Assembly (NCBI GenBank): GCA_937907305.1
Contig: CALERQ010000006.1
Span: forward strand, 1 to 13,488
DNA from: an uncultured Clostridia bacterium
GTDB taxonomy: Bacteria > Bacillota > Clostridia > Oscillospirales > Ruminococcaceae
DNA length: 13,488 bases
Reading direction: 5' to 3'
The notes below the pieces were generated by a model. It had not been told where the DNA came from and made no database searches. It saw nothing but the letters and a program-made list of their open reading frames with translations. Shown piece by piece: positions 5,408 to 12,360 of the stretch (the first letter of the stretch is position 1; each line of letters begins with the position of its first letter). The position numbers and the translations under genes are program-made.

Positions 5408-6670
5408 ATGGGCTACACCATGGCTGAAAAGATCCTGATGAAAAACACCGGGCTTTCTCACCTGGCACCCGGCGATCTGATCATGACCCGGCCGGATATG
5501 TGCATGGTGCATGATATCTACACCCCTTTTGTGGTGCAGAAGCTGGATGAGATGAAGTTCCGCCGCCTGGCCGACCCGGAAAAGGCCGTGATTTTCCTGG
5601 ACCACCTGTGCCCGACCAACCAGGCCACCGGCGACCCCCGCCACTATCACAAGGGGCATGAGCTTTCCGACCGATTTGGTATCCGCAAGCTGCATGCCGG
5701 GGAAGGGATCTCTCACACCCTGATGCACGAATACCGCTATGCCCTGCCCGGCACGGTGGTGGTAGCTACCGATAGCCACACCCCCACCTACGGCGGAGGT
5801 GGGTGCTTCTGCACCGGGATAGGCTATACCGAAATGGCCGCCACCCTGGGCAGCGGCGAGATGTGGATGAAGGTCCCGGAAGCTATCCGCATTACGGTGG
5901 AAGGAGAACTGCCCGCCGGGGTGTACGCCAAGGATATTGTCCTGCAGGTGCTGAAGGATCTGCGCTCCGATGGCGGCACCTATAAATCGCTGGAATATGT
6001 AGGAAGTACCATTGACGCGCTGGATATGTCCGGCCGGTACACCATTGCCAATATGTCGCTGGAAGCGGGCTGCAAAACCGCACTTTTTGCAGCCGACCAG
6101 AAGACCGCAGATTACTTTGACCTGCCGCTGGAGGAAATTGCCTGGATCCATCCCGATCCGGATGCCCATTATGTCCGGGAGCTGCACTACCGGGCAGAGG
6201 AGCTGGTACCCTATCTTTCCTGCCCGCAGGGCGTTGATAATGTCCACTCCATCGAGGAAGTGCAGGGCACCCCGCTCAATGAAGTCTACATCGGCAGCTG
6301 CACCAACGGCAGCCTGGAGGATATGGCGGTGGCCGCCCGCATTTTGCAAGGGCACCATGTGGCCCCCTATCTCAAGCTTATCATCATTCCCGCCTCCATC
6401 GGCATTTACCGCCAGTGCATGCGGTTTGGGTACATCCGCACCTTTGTGGAGGCCGGTGCCATGGTAGCGCATCCCTGCTGCGGCCTGTGCTGCGGCCAGC
6501 CCTATGGCCTGATGAGTGACGGCGAAGTAGTGCTGGGGACCAATAACCGTAATTTCATTGGACGGATGGGCACCACAAAATCTCTTATTTATCTCAGCAG
6601 CCCCGCCACGGCGGCCGCCAGCGCCCTTACCGGCGTCATCACTGATCCCCGCACCATGACTGCGGACTGA
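5408..6670 (+). CDS. LeuC-like (3-isopropylmalate dehydratase family) large subunit
   Basis: A 420-residue [4Fe-4S] hydro-lyase large subunit with a full active site. DHLCPT (65-70), ATDSHTPTYGG (120-130, triad 122-124), YIGSCTNG with cluster Cys298, a second cluster pair aligned at C358/C361 in HPCCGLCCG, and NRNFIGRMG (380-388) with its arginines are all present. The extra cysteines C357 and C362 directly flank the usual pair and are uncommon. The start at 5408 has AAAGGAGGTG ending 7 bases before it; an in-frame upstream ATG at 5360 lies inside the small-subunit gene and is rejected. The nearest relatives are the archaeal-type LeuC/homoaconitase/2,3-dimethylmalate dehydratase group. Activity on isopropylmalate is possible, but the operon lacks leuA and has a racemase, which favours another 2-hydroxy acid (inference). 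Confidence 0.9.
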   Translation: MGYTMAEKILMKNTGLSHLAPGDLIMTRPDMCMVHDIYTPFVVQKLDEMKFRRLADPEKAVIFLDHLCPTNQATGDPRHYHKGHELSDRFGIRKLHAGEGISHTLMHEYRYALPGTVVVATDSHTPTYGGGGCFCTGIGYTEMAATLGSGEMWMKVPEAIRITVEGELPAGVYAKDIVLQVLKDLRSDGGTYKSLEYVGSTIDALDMSGRYTIANMSLEAGCKTALFAADQKTADYFDLPLEEIAWIHPDPDAHYVRELHYRAEELVPYLSCPQGVDNVHSIEEVQGTPLNEVYIGSCTNGSLEDMAVAARILQGHHVAPYLKLIIIPASIGIYRQCMRFGYIRTFVEAGAMVAHPCCGLCCGQPYGLMSDGEVVLGTNNRNFIGRMGTTKSLIYLSSPATAAASALTGVITDPRTMTAD

Positions 6671-6690
6671 TATTACAAGGAGGAATCATC

Positions 6691-7773
6691 ATGGAGTATA
6701 AAATTGCTGTGATCCCCGGCGACGGCATCGGCGTAGATGTCATCCGGGAAGCGGTCCGTTCGCTGGATAAGATCGGCGAGGTTTACGGGCATCGGTTCCA
6801 CAAGGTGGAGCGCCTGGTGGGCGGCTGCTGCATTGATGCCTACGGCGTGCCCATCCAGCCGGAAACACTGGAGCTCTGCCGGGAGTGCGATGCCATTCTG
6901 TTTGGCGCGGCCGGCGGGCCCAAGTGGGACTACCTGCCCCGGGCCCAACGCCCGGAAAGCGGCCTGGCCGCCCTGCGCCGTGGCTTTAATCTGTTCTGCA
7001 ACCTGCGCCCGGCCAAGCTCTACCCCGACCTGCGGGAAAATTCCCCGCTGAAAAATGAGGTGCTGGACCGCGGGCTGGACCTGCTGCTGGTGCGGGATCT
7101 TATCGGCGGTATCTACTTTGGCGAAAAGGGCACCCGGGAGGGCGCCCATGGCCGGGAAGGCTACGATGTGGAATGTTACAGCGAATTTGAGGTGGAGCGG
7201 GTGGCCCGCCATGCCTTCCGTCTGGCACAGGGCCGCCGCAAGAGCGTCACCAGCATTGATAAATCCAACGCGTTGGAAAGCTCCCGGCTGTGGCGGGAAA
7301 CGGTGGCCCGCGTGGCGCAGGATTACCCCGATGTGCAGTTGACCAACCTGCTGGTAGATAAGGCCGCTATGGAGTTGACCTGCAATCCCTCCCGCTTTGA
7401 TGTGATGCTGACCACCAGCATCTTCGGCGATATCCTTTCGGATGAGGCGGGTGTAGCCACCGGCTCGGTGGGGATGCTGGCCTCCGCGGCCATCAATGAG
7501 AAGGGCTTTGGGCTCTTTGAGCCCATCCATGGCACGGCGCCCGATATTGCCGGGCTGGGCATTGCCAATCCCCTGGCCGCTATTGCCTCGGCAGGCATGC
7601 TGCTGGAAATTGGACTGGGGCTGAAGGAAGAAGCCGCCGCCATCGACCGGGCCATTAATGAGGTGCTGCACCTAGGCTACCGTACCCCGGATATCTACCT
7701 GGAGGGCCGTGGGCTGACCAAGGTGACTACCGAGGAAATGGGCCTCTTGACCGCTGAACATATTCACCGCTAA
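6691..7773 (+). CDS. LeuB-like NAD-dependent beta-decarboxylating dehydrogenase
   Basis: A 360-residue member of the isocitrate/isopropylmalate dehydrogenase family. Such enzymes oxidise a (2R,3S)-2-hydroxyacid and remove the beta carboxylate, giving a 2-oxoacid, CO2 and NADH. VIPGDGIG (7-14), GGPKWD (75-80), the carboxylate arginines R96, R106 and R135, Y142, K191, and metal ligands D223, D247 and D251 are all in place. D285-I286 in APDIAG is the NAD-type signature, where NADP-type isocitrate dehydrogenases have Lys-Tyr. The substrate-pocket segment reads PESGLAALR (88-96), where leucine enzymes usually have PExGLLxLR: Glu89 and Leu92 are kept but the second Leu is Ala93. GAIL-type alternatives such as D-malate or methylmalate dehydrogenase remain open. 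AAGGAGG precedes the ATG; the gap to the upstream gene is 20 bp. Confidence 0.88.
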   Translation: MEYKIAVIPGDGIGVDVIREAVRSLDKIGEVYGHRFHKVERLVGGCCIDAYGVPIQPETLELCRECDAILFGAAGGPKWDYLPRAQRPESGLAALRRGFNLFCNLRPAKLYPDLRENSPLKNEVLDRGLDLLLVRDLIGGIYFGEKGTREGAHGREGYDVECYSEFEVERVARHAFRLAQGRRKSVTSIDKSNALESSRLWRETVARVAQDYPDVQLTNLLVDKAAMELTCNPSRFDVMLTTSIFGDILSDEAGVATGSVGMLASAAINEKGFGLFEPIHGTAPDIAGLGIANPLAAIASAGMLLEIGLGLKEEAAAIDRAINEVLHLGYRTPDIYLEGRGLTKVTTEEMGLLTAEHIHR

Positions 7774-7790
7774 GACAGGGAGGACACACC

Positions 7791-9062
7791 ATGAAAGATA
7801 AGGTAAAGTACGGCCACGAGCTGCTGGATATCGAGATCCCCGAAGGGACCGATCTTAGTATCCTGCTGCCCAAACAGCACCCCACCGGCGTTCGCTCGGA
7901 GGAGGAGATCGTGGAGGACGCGCTGGCCCATCCCATTGGAGCCGGGCTGCTGGCCAAGGAGATCCATGCCGGGGATACCGTATGTATCCTCACCAATGAC
8001 ATCACCCGCCTGACCCGCAGCCACATCTACATCCCCATTCTGGTGCGGGAGCTGAATAAGGCCGGTGTGCCGGACCGAGATATCACCATTCTATTTGCCA
8101 ACGGGATGCACAGCGCCATGACCGAGGAGCAGATGTGCAGCCTCATCACCGAGGATATTTACCACCGCGTTACCGTGGTGCAGCACGACTGTGAGGAATC
8201 CCCCTGCCAGCTGGTGGGCACCACCAGCTACGGCCACGAGGTATGGGCCAACAAGATCGCCATGGCAGCCGATAAGCTCATCCTTACCGGCGGCATCCTG
8301 GTGCACCATATGGCCGGGTTTGGCGGCGGACGCAAGGATATCATCCCCGGCTGTGCCCGCAAGGATACCATCCTCAGCAACCACAAGATGGTCATTGACC
8401 CCAACGCCCAGGCTGGCGTGCTGGAAAACAACCCCGTTCATCTGGACTTTATGGAGGCCTGTGCCTTTACCCACCCCGCCTATCTGCTGAATGTCATCTG
8501 CGATGACCACGGGATGATCTACCAGGCGGTGGCCGGCCACTGGCGGGAAGCTTACCTGCACGGCGCTGAATTGGCCAAGGACTTCTACCTTTATCCCATT
8601 CCGGAGCGCCCCGATATCGTCATTGCCTCCTGCGGTGGGTTTCCTAAAGACATCGACCTGCGGCAAAGCAAAAAGGGCTTCTACAATGCCAGCCGTGCCG
8701 TGAAAAAGGGCGGCGTCATCATTTGCCTGGCGGAGTGCCCCGAGGGATGCAGCAAGGAGATGGACGATCCCTTTGAGGAATGGCTGGGCCGCTATCCCGA
8801 TAAGGATTCCGTGGTGGCGGAGCTGAAGCGCAAGGTGAATATGGGCGGACTGAATTGCTATAAAGTCCGGGAATGCCAAGCCCACTGCCGGTTGATCCTC
8901 ATCACCGCGCTAGACCAGAAGCGTATGGCTGAAGTAAATGTGGAGTGCTACCCCAAGGAACAGCTCAATGAGGTCATCCGCACCGTTTTGGCGGAATACG
9001 ACCACCCCAAGGTGTTGTATATGCCGCAGGCCACCCTCACGCTGCCGCTGGTGAAAGAATAA
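7791..9062 (+). CDS. LarA-family nickel-pincer 2-hydroxyacid racemase/epimerase
   Basis: A 423-residue protein of the lactate racemase family, which inverts the configuration of 2-hydroxyacids through a hydride-transfer nickel-pincer (NPN) cofactor. Residues equivalent to those of Lactobacillus plantarum LarA can be placed: D70/R73 in NDITR, catalytic H107 (ANGMH) and H172 (ILVHH), K182 in GFGGGRK that bonds the cofactor, H198 as nickel ligand, and Q292/K295 in QSKK. The spacings match (H172 to K182 ten, K182 to H198 sixteen). Known relatives act on lactate, malate, 2-hydroxyglutarate, phenyllactate or gluconate, so the substrate cannot be read from sequence alone. No larB, larC or larE cofactor genes are in the window. 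AGGGAGG precedes the ATG; last gene of the operon, 17 bp after the dehydrogenase, followed by a terminator. Confidence 0.9.
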   Translation: MKDKVKYGHELLDIEIPEGTDLSILLPKQHPTGVRSEEEIVEDALAHPIGAGLLAKEIHAGDTVCILTNDITRLTRSHIYIPILVRELNKAGVPDRDITILFANGMHSAMTEEQMCSLITEDIYHRVTVVQHDCEESPCQLVGTTSYGHEVWANKIAMAADKLILTGGILVHHMAGFGGGRKDIIPGCARKDTILSNHKMVIDPNAQAGVLENNPVHLDFMEACAFTHPAYLLNVICDDHGMIYQAVAGHWREAYLHGAELAKDFYLYPIPERPDIVIASCGGFPKDIDLRQSKKGFYNASRAVKKGGVIICLAECPEGCSKEMDDPFEEWLGRYPDKDSVVAELKRKVNMGGLNCYKVRECQAHCRLILITALDQKRMAEVNVECYPKEQLNEVIRTVLAEYDHPKVLYMPQATLTLPLVKE

Positions 9063-9067
9063 AACCT

Positions 9068-9105
9068 CTCCCCCGATCATTTGGTCGGGGGAGCTGCTGT
9101 TTCTA
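9068..9105 (+). terminator. Terminator of the hydroxyacid operon
   Basis: CTCCCCCGA (9068-9076) pairs with TCGGGGGAG (9085-9093); including a G-U and a C-G pair the stem is 11 bp with the loop ATTT. The tail (CTGCTGTTTCT) is only moderately U-rich. It starts 6 bases after the racemase stop codon. Confidence 0.7.
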
Positions 9106-9135
9106 TTGCATTTTGTGGGCCGCCGCGCTACAATA
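9106..9135 (+). promoter_or_regulatory. Probable promoter of the ATC-hydrolase-family gene
   Basis: TTGCAT (9106-9111), an 18-bp spacer and TACAAT (9130-9135). The leader that follows carries a small perfect hairpin, GTTAGC-TTTC-GCTAAC (9184-9199), just before the AAAGGAG ribosome site (9210-9216); it may be a protein site or modulate translation. Confidence 0.5.
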
Positions 9136-9222
9136 GGTCTATCCATTGATGCTGCCGCAGGGCGGCTTTTCTAAGCCCATTCAGTTAGCTTTCGCTAACC
9201 GCGAAGAGGAAAGGAGTCCCCC

Positions 9223-9933
9223 ATGAACGATAACGAACTGCAATTTGACCGCAGCTGCCATGTCCTTTATTCCCCACCCTGCAAACAGGAGATAAGAGCC
9301 AAGCTGGCCCTGCACTACCCGCCGGAACAGCAGGAGGAAATGTGGGACCGTATCCAACAGCAATATGCAGCGTTTCTCTCCGACTGGCGCACCGACCTGG
9401 GCGGGAGCCGGAATTTCCACAATGGGGCCGGAGGCACCTACGACTGCATCGCCCTGATGGCCTATTATGTCATCTGCCGGGAGGTGACCAGCCTGGCCGA
9501 GATAGAGGAAATGGAGGGGAACCTGTTTTTGCCTTCCTTCCGCCGGCTGCACCGGCTTGGTTTTATTGACTGCAACAAGTCCATTTTCCAAAAGCTGCTG
9601 TACCGCGCCTTTTGCAATGCCAAAAAACAGTGCGATAAATGGGGCGATTTTGAGATGCATGTGGCGCCCTACCGCAAGGGTGAACCCATCTACTATGAGT
9701 TTACCGCCTGCCCCACCGCGGAATTTGCCAAAAAGCATGACCTGCTGGAGGTGATGCCGGCCCTGTGCAACCCAGACTATGAAGCCATGGAGCTTATTGG
9801 CGCACGGCTGGTGCGCACCACCACCTGCGCCAACGGCTGCAAATGCGATTATACCATCTGCGGCAGCCGGGATGACTACCTGAAAGACCACCCGGAATAC
9901 CGGGATGAAGCCGGCTACCGGCGCAACCGATAA
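9223..9933 (+). CDS. L-2-amino-thiazoline-4-carboxylic acid hydrolase family protein
   Basis: 236 residues resembling the ATC hydrolase family (PF14196), named for the enzyme that opens L-2-amino-thiazoline-4-carboxylate to N-carbamoyl-cysteine. The clearest family feature is the C-terminal block ARLVRTTTCANGCKCDY (about 199-215), matching the family pattern of an L-R-T-x-T-L-A-type strand followed by CDF/CDY. An earlier CNPDYEAM fits the family C-x-x-D-Y motif. No signal peptide or membrane segment is seen. Gut Clostridia carry many members with no proven role, so activity on thiazoline is uncertain. It is monocistronic, with its own promoter-like sequence, AAAGGAG 6 bases before the ATG, and a terminator directly after the stop codon. 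Confidence 0.75.
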   Translation: MNDNELQFDRSCHVLYSPPCKQEIRAKLALHYPPEQQEEMWDRIQQQYAAFLSDWRTDLGGSRNFHNGAGGTYDCIALMAYYVICREVTSLAEIEEMEGNLFLPSFRRLHRLGFIDCNKSIFQKLLYRAFCNAKKQCDKWGDFEMHVAPYRKGEPIYYEFTACPTAEFAKKHDLLEVMPALCNPDYEAMELIGARLVRTTTCANGCKCDYTICGSRDDYLKDHPEYRDEAGYRRNR

Positions 9934-9965
9934 AAACAGCCCCCATTCCTGGGGGCTGTTTTATT
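9933..9965. terminator. Bidirectional terminator between convergent genes
   Basis: AAAACAGCCCCC (9933-9944) pairs perfectly with GGGGGCTGTTTT (9951-9962), loop ATTCCT. The flanking T and A runs give a U-tract on both strands. It serves the ATC-hydrolase-family gene and the convergent surface-protein gene, whose stop codon is at 9971-9973. Confidence 0.85.
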
Positions 9966-9970
9966 GCCGA

Positions 9971-11302
9971 TCAGGATATCTTTTTGCGGGAAAGTGCCAT
10001 GATGCCAAGGGCGGAAATGACCGCAAGGGCCACCGCAGCGCTGATCCCATCCTGGGTCCCGGTGGCGGGGTTGGGCTCCGGCTGGGCCGGGGTGGCAGGC
10101 GCGATCACAACGATGCTGCTTTCCTTTACAGGAATAATCAAATCGGCTTCCTCCACGATGGTATAGCTGTCGCCTTCCATTATAGCCAGCTGGCCGCAGG
10201 AACAGCAGTAATGCTCCTTCATGCCGGTAGTGGTCTTGGTGGCGGGCACTTCCTCTATCAACTGCCAGTTGTGGCCGTATGCGATGGTCACTGCCTTGGC
10301 AGGGGTATCTTCGCTACCTACAATGGTGTACCCAGCCTCGTTATAGTCATCGCTGTTATAGTATACTTGTTTCCCGTCCGATGGCTCGAGTATTGCCAGA
10401 TCGTCATTTAGACTGATATAGCCATAATAGAAATTAGAGTATCGCAAGTATATGGCTGCCGATTGGTCGCCAGTAGAGATAGCCTTTACTACGGTATCCT
10501 TACCGCTAATATTGATCCCACCATAATGTTGCACATAAATGCCATGGGAACCGCCTTGGGCCGTGACCTTGCTATTGCTAATGTCGAGTTGAATCGTGGA
10601 ATAAATTCCATCATGGGGGTATTCATCTGAGGTAGAGCCCCCAATTGCTGTAACGGTACTATTTATAATACGGAAACCGTATTCGTAATCATCTGAATAG
10701 ATACCGCTGGCGTTTGTTCCCTTCGCCGTAACATTAGCATTTTGAATAGTGATGGGGCCGCAGGAGTAAAATGCCTTGCCAAATTCGGAGGAACCGTATC
10801 CTTCGCCGGAGGTAATGTGGTAGGCGCCACCTTCAATAGTGATTCCTTCGTAAATATACAGCCCTGCATTGGTAGAATTGATGGTAAGTACAGAATCAGC
10901 ATCTCCACTAAGGGTCAGTTGGCCTTTACCCTCGCCCATATAAATTCCAAAAGTATCAGGGGCTTCTGTGGTAGGAGTAGCATTGATGTTGTTTGTGCCT
11001 TTCAGCACCAGCTTCAGGCCATTACTTCCATTGTAATAAATAGGATACATATATTTGTTGCCCTGCGAAACCGGTGTTCCTCCGGTGATCGATGCATTAT
11101 TTAGCGTCAATGTGGGGGTGCCATCTACCACCGCAAAGGAAACTGCGCCGGTGATGCCATCGCCGGTAATGCTATCGGCATTTTCGGCCGTTACCGTTAC
11201 CCCACCGACGGATAGTCCATTCCCGCTTGTACCCAGCCAGGTGGTTGTTGCGTCATCCACCGCATAGACGGTACATACCAGCATGCACAGGCACAGTACC
11301 AC
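9971..11302 (-). CDS. Sortase-anchored surface protein, N-terminus interrupted by TGA
   Basis: The open frame gives 443 residues of an exported, cell-wall-attached protein. The N-terminus is a hydrophobic signal core (VLCLCMLVCTVYA). A long Asn/Thr/Ser/Gly-rich region follows, with recurring short strands such as GIYSDD, LTLSGDA, GIYMGEG and GIYVQHYGG, suggesting a right-handed beta-helix. Then comes a module of the HNWQ...EHYCCSCGQ type seen in many Firmicute surface proteins, a Pro-rich linker, and the sorting signal NPATG (411-415) with a hydrophobic stretch and RKK near the end. The frame opens with a GTG at 11302 that has no ribosome site. The natural start appears to be an ATG at 11329, with AAGGAG 8 bases before it, reading MTWKK then TGA. 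It may therefore be a recent pseudogene or be poorly expressed. Base composition of the central part is more AT-rich than its neighbours. Function unknown; adhesion is plausible. Confidence 0.8.
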   Translation of the reverse strand: MVLCLCMLVCTVYAVDDATTTWLGTSGNGLSVGGVTVTAENADSITGDGITGAVSFAVVDGTPTLTLNNASITGGTPVSQGNKYMYPIYYNGSNGLKLVLKGTNNINATPTTEAPDTFGIYMGEGKGQLTLSGDADSVLTINSTNAGLYIYEGITIEGGAYHITSGEGYGSSEFGKAFYSCGPITIQNANVTAKGTNASGIYSDDYEYGFRIINSTVTAIGGSTSDEYPHDGIYSTIQLDISNSKVTAQGGSHGIYVQHYGGINISGKDTVVKAISTGDQSAAIYLRYSNFYYGYISLNDDLAILEPSDGKQVYYNSDDYNEAGYTIVGSEDTPAKAVTIAYGHNWQLIEEVPATKTTTGMKEHYCCSCGQLAIMEGDSYTIVEEADLIIPVKESSIVVIAPATPAQPEPNPATGTQDGISAAVALAVISALGIMALSRKKIS

Positions 11303-11329
11303 ACCGATGATTCATTTTTTCCATGTCAT
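11303..11329 (-). other. Natural start and signal-peptide n-region of the surface gene, ended by in-frame TGA
   Basis: On the minus strand ATG (11327-11329) begins the codons for M-T-W-K-K, then TGA (11312-11314), then I-I-G, directly joined in the same frame to the hydrophobic core encoded downstream. The Lys-Lys n-region and the ideally spaced AAGGAG show this was the original start. One base change (for example CGA or AGA to TGA) explains the break. Confidence 0.75.
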
Positions 11330-11366
11330 AATTATTGCTCCTTCCCTTTTTGTGGGGCACTGTCCC

Positions 11367-11394
11367 TTGACATCCGCGGGTCGGCCCCTATAAT
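11367..11394 (+). promoter_or_regulatory. Sigma-A promoter of the MerR-family gene
   Basis: TTGACA (11367-11372), a 16-bp spacer and TATAAT (11389-11394). Transcription should start near 11401, and the dyad at 11407-11422 would lie just after it, allowing autorepression. Confidence 0.7.
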
Positions 11395-11397
11395 GAT

Positions 11398-11428
11398 AGT
11401 ATAATCCGTTCATGCGTGAACGAAGCAA
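11398..11428 (-). promoter_or_regulatory. MerR-type 19-bp-spaced promoter of the surface gene with dyad
   Basis: On the minus strand TTGCTT (plus 11423-11428), a 19-bp spacer and TATACT (plus 11398-11403). The spacer contains the perfect inverted repeat CGTTCATGCGTGAACG (11407-11422; 6-bp arms, 4-bp centre). Over-long 19-20 bp spacers filled by a dyad are the hallmark of MerR-activated promoters. The start would be about 60 bases upstream of the ATG at 11329. Confidence 0.6.
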
Positions 11429-11448
11429 GTGCTTTTAGGAGGTTCCAC

Positions 11449-12255
11449 ATGGAAAAGGACACAAAAAAGCTCTTCCAAATCACCGAAGCGGCACATGCCT
11501 GCGGGCTTTCCCGCAGCACGCTGATGCGCCTGGAGGAAAAGGGGCTGCTTACGCCTGCCTATATCGCACCGGAAAGCGGGCGGCGGTACTACGATAACTA
11601 CAATATCGCACGCATTCTGCAGATCGAGAAGTTCAAGGCCATGAGGCTTGATACGGAGGAGATCACCACCTACTTTACCCATGGCGGCGAAGCCGCGGAG
11701 CTGCTGACAGTGCTGGAAAACCGCCTGCATGACCTGCAGCGCAGCGTGGAGGAAATGCGGCTGCGCGCCATGGAGCCGCCCAGCATTTCCGTGCAGCTGA
11801 TGCGGCTGCCGGCCGTGACCTGCTGCATGCGATGGTGCGTGGGCCTTACCACGCAGGATCGATATCATGACATGTACGATTTTTACAGTGCTTGCGTCCG
11901 TAAAGGGTATGTGCTCTCCGATGAGCCGCTCTTTGCCATCTACGACCGGCAGGACTATCTTGATGGGGTGATTGGCGATACACCCTACCCCTATGCGGTC
12001 TGTGTGCCGGTGCGGCCGGAAAAAGCGCCCGCGGATGCGGTGACCCTGCCGGAGTGCCGGGTACTCTCAGTGCTGTACCGCGGCGATTACGCCGGTGTGG
12101 ATGAAGCGTGGCTGACCCTGGGCCGCGAAGTAAAGGCCAGAGGGCTGAAGCCCGCAGGTCTTCCGCGTATCCTTGGTATTGTAGCGGCCTATACAGGACG
12201 GGAGATCGATACCCAACGATACTGCTCCCGGCTGGTACTGCCGGTGGAGGAATAA
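11449..12255 (+). CDS. MerR-family regulator with GyrI-like effector domain
   Basis: 268 residues. The winged helix-turn-helix comes first: FQITEAAHACGLSRSTL (about 8-24), then the wing EEKGLLTP...SGRRYYDNYN (about 28-52), a dimerisation helix rich in Glu and Leu (about 75-105), and a C-terminal domain of about 150 residues resembling the GyrI/BmrR small-molecule-binding fold (CVPVRPEK..., VLYRGDYAGVDEAWLTL, ending RLVLPVEE). Proteins of this plan activate a target, often a transporter, on binding a hydrophobic or cationic ligand. The ATG at 11449 has AGGAGG 6 bases before it; an upstream in-frame ATG at 11416 falls inside the dyad and lacks a ribosome site. It is divergent from the surface-protein gene, whose promoter has MerR geometry. 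Confidence 0.85.
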   Translation: MEKDTKKLFQITEAAHACGLSRSTLMRLEEKGLLTPAYIAPESGRRYYDNYNIARILQIEKFKAMRLDTEEITTYFTHGGEAAELLTVLENRLHDLQRSVEEMRLRAMEPPSISVQLMRLPAVTCCMRWCVGLTTQDRYHDMYDFYSACVRKGYVLSDEPLFAIYDRQDYLDGVIGDTPYPYAVCVPVRPEKAPADAVTLPECRVLSVLYRGDYAGVDEAWLTLGREVKARGLKPAGLPRILGIVAAYTGREIDTQRYCSRLVLPVEE

Positions 12256-12302
12256 ACGAACATTGAAGCTCTTTTCCTTCTCCCCTACAATCCACAGTTT
12301 AC

Positions 12303-12326
12303 TTGTAATACCGGAATATGTTACAA
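12303..12326. promoter_or_regulatory. Inverted repeat and possible promoter before the third LacI gene
   Basis: TTGTAA (12303-12308) and TTACAA (12321-12326) form a perfect 6-bp inverted repeat with a 12-bp spacer. TACAAT (12322-12327) may be a -10 box, with a weak TTTACT 18 bp upstream (12298-12303). An operator overlapping the promoter is possible but not certain. Confidence 0.35.
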
Positions 12327-12360
12327 TAAAAGGAGAAGTATACAGAGAGGAGGACTGCCC

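Noticed and set aside
4351..6472. Two long minus-strand frames (350 and 383 codons) opposite the isomerase subunits
   Set aside because: They lie antisense to genes with clear family motifs; translated text is Gly/His/Gln-rich without domains.
6673..7671. Minus-strand frame of 332 codons opposite the LeuB-like gene
   Set aside because: Shadow of a gene with all catalytic motifs intact.
4879..7773. Plain leucine biosynthesis leuDCB operon
   Set aside because: Not excluded, but no leuA is present, gene order and a leading degenerate aconitase-like gene plus a LarA racemase are unlike leucine operons, and pocket residues differ.
10350..11050. Possible CRISPR-like or tandem DNA repeat in the surface gene
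   Set aside because: Repetition is only at the protein level (short Gly-Ile-Tyr strands); no repeated DNA units with constant spacing.
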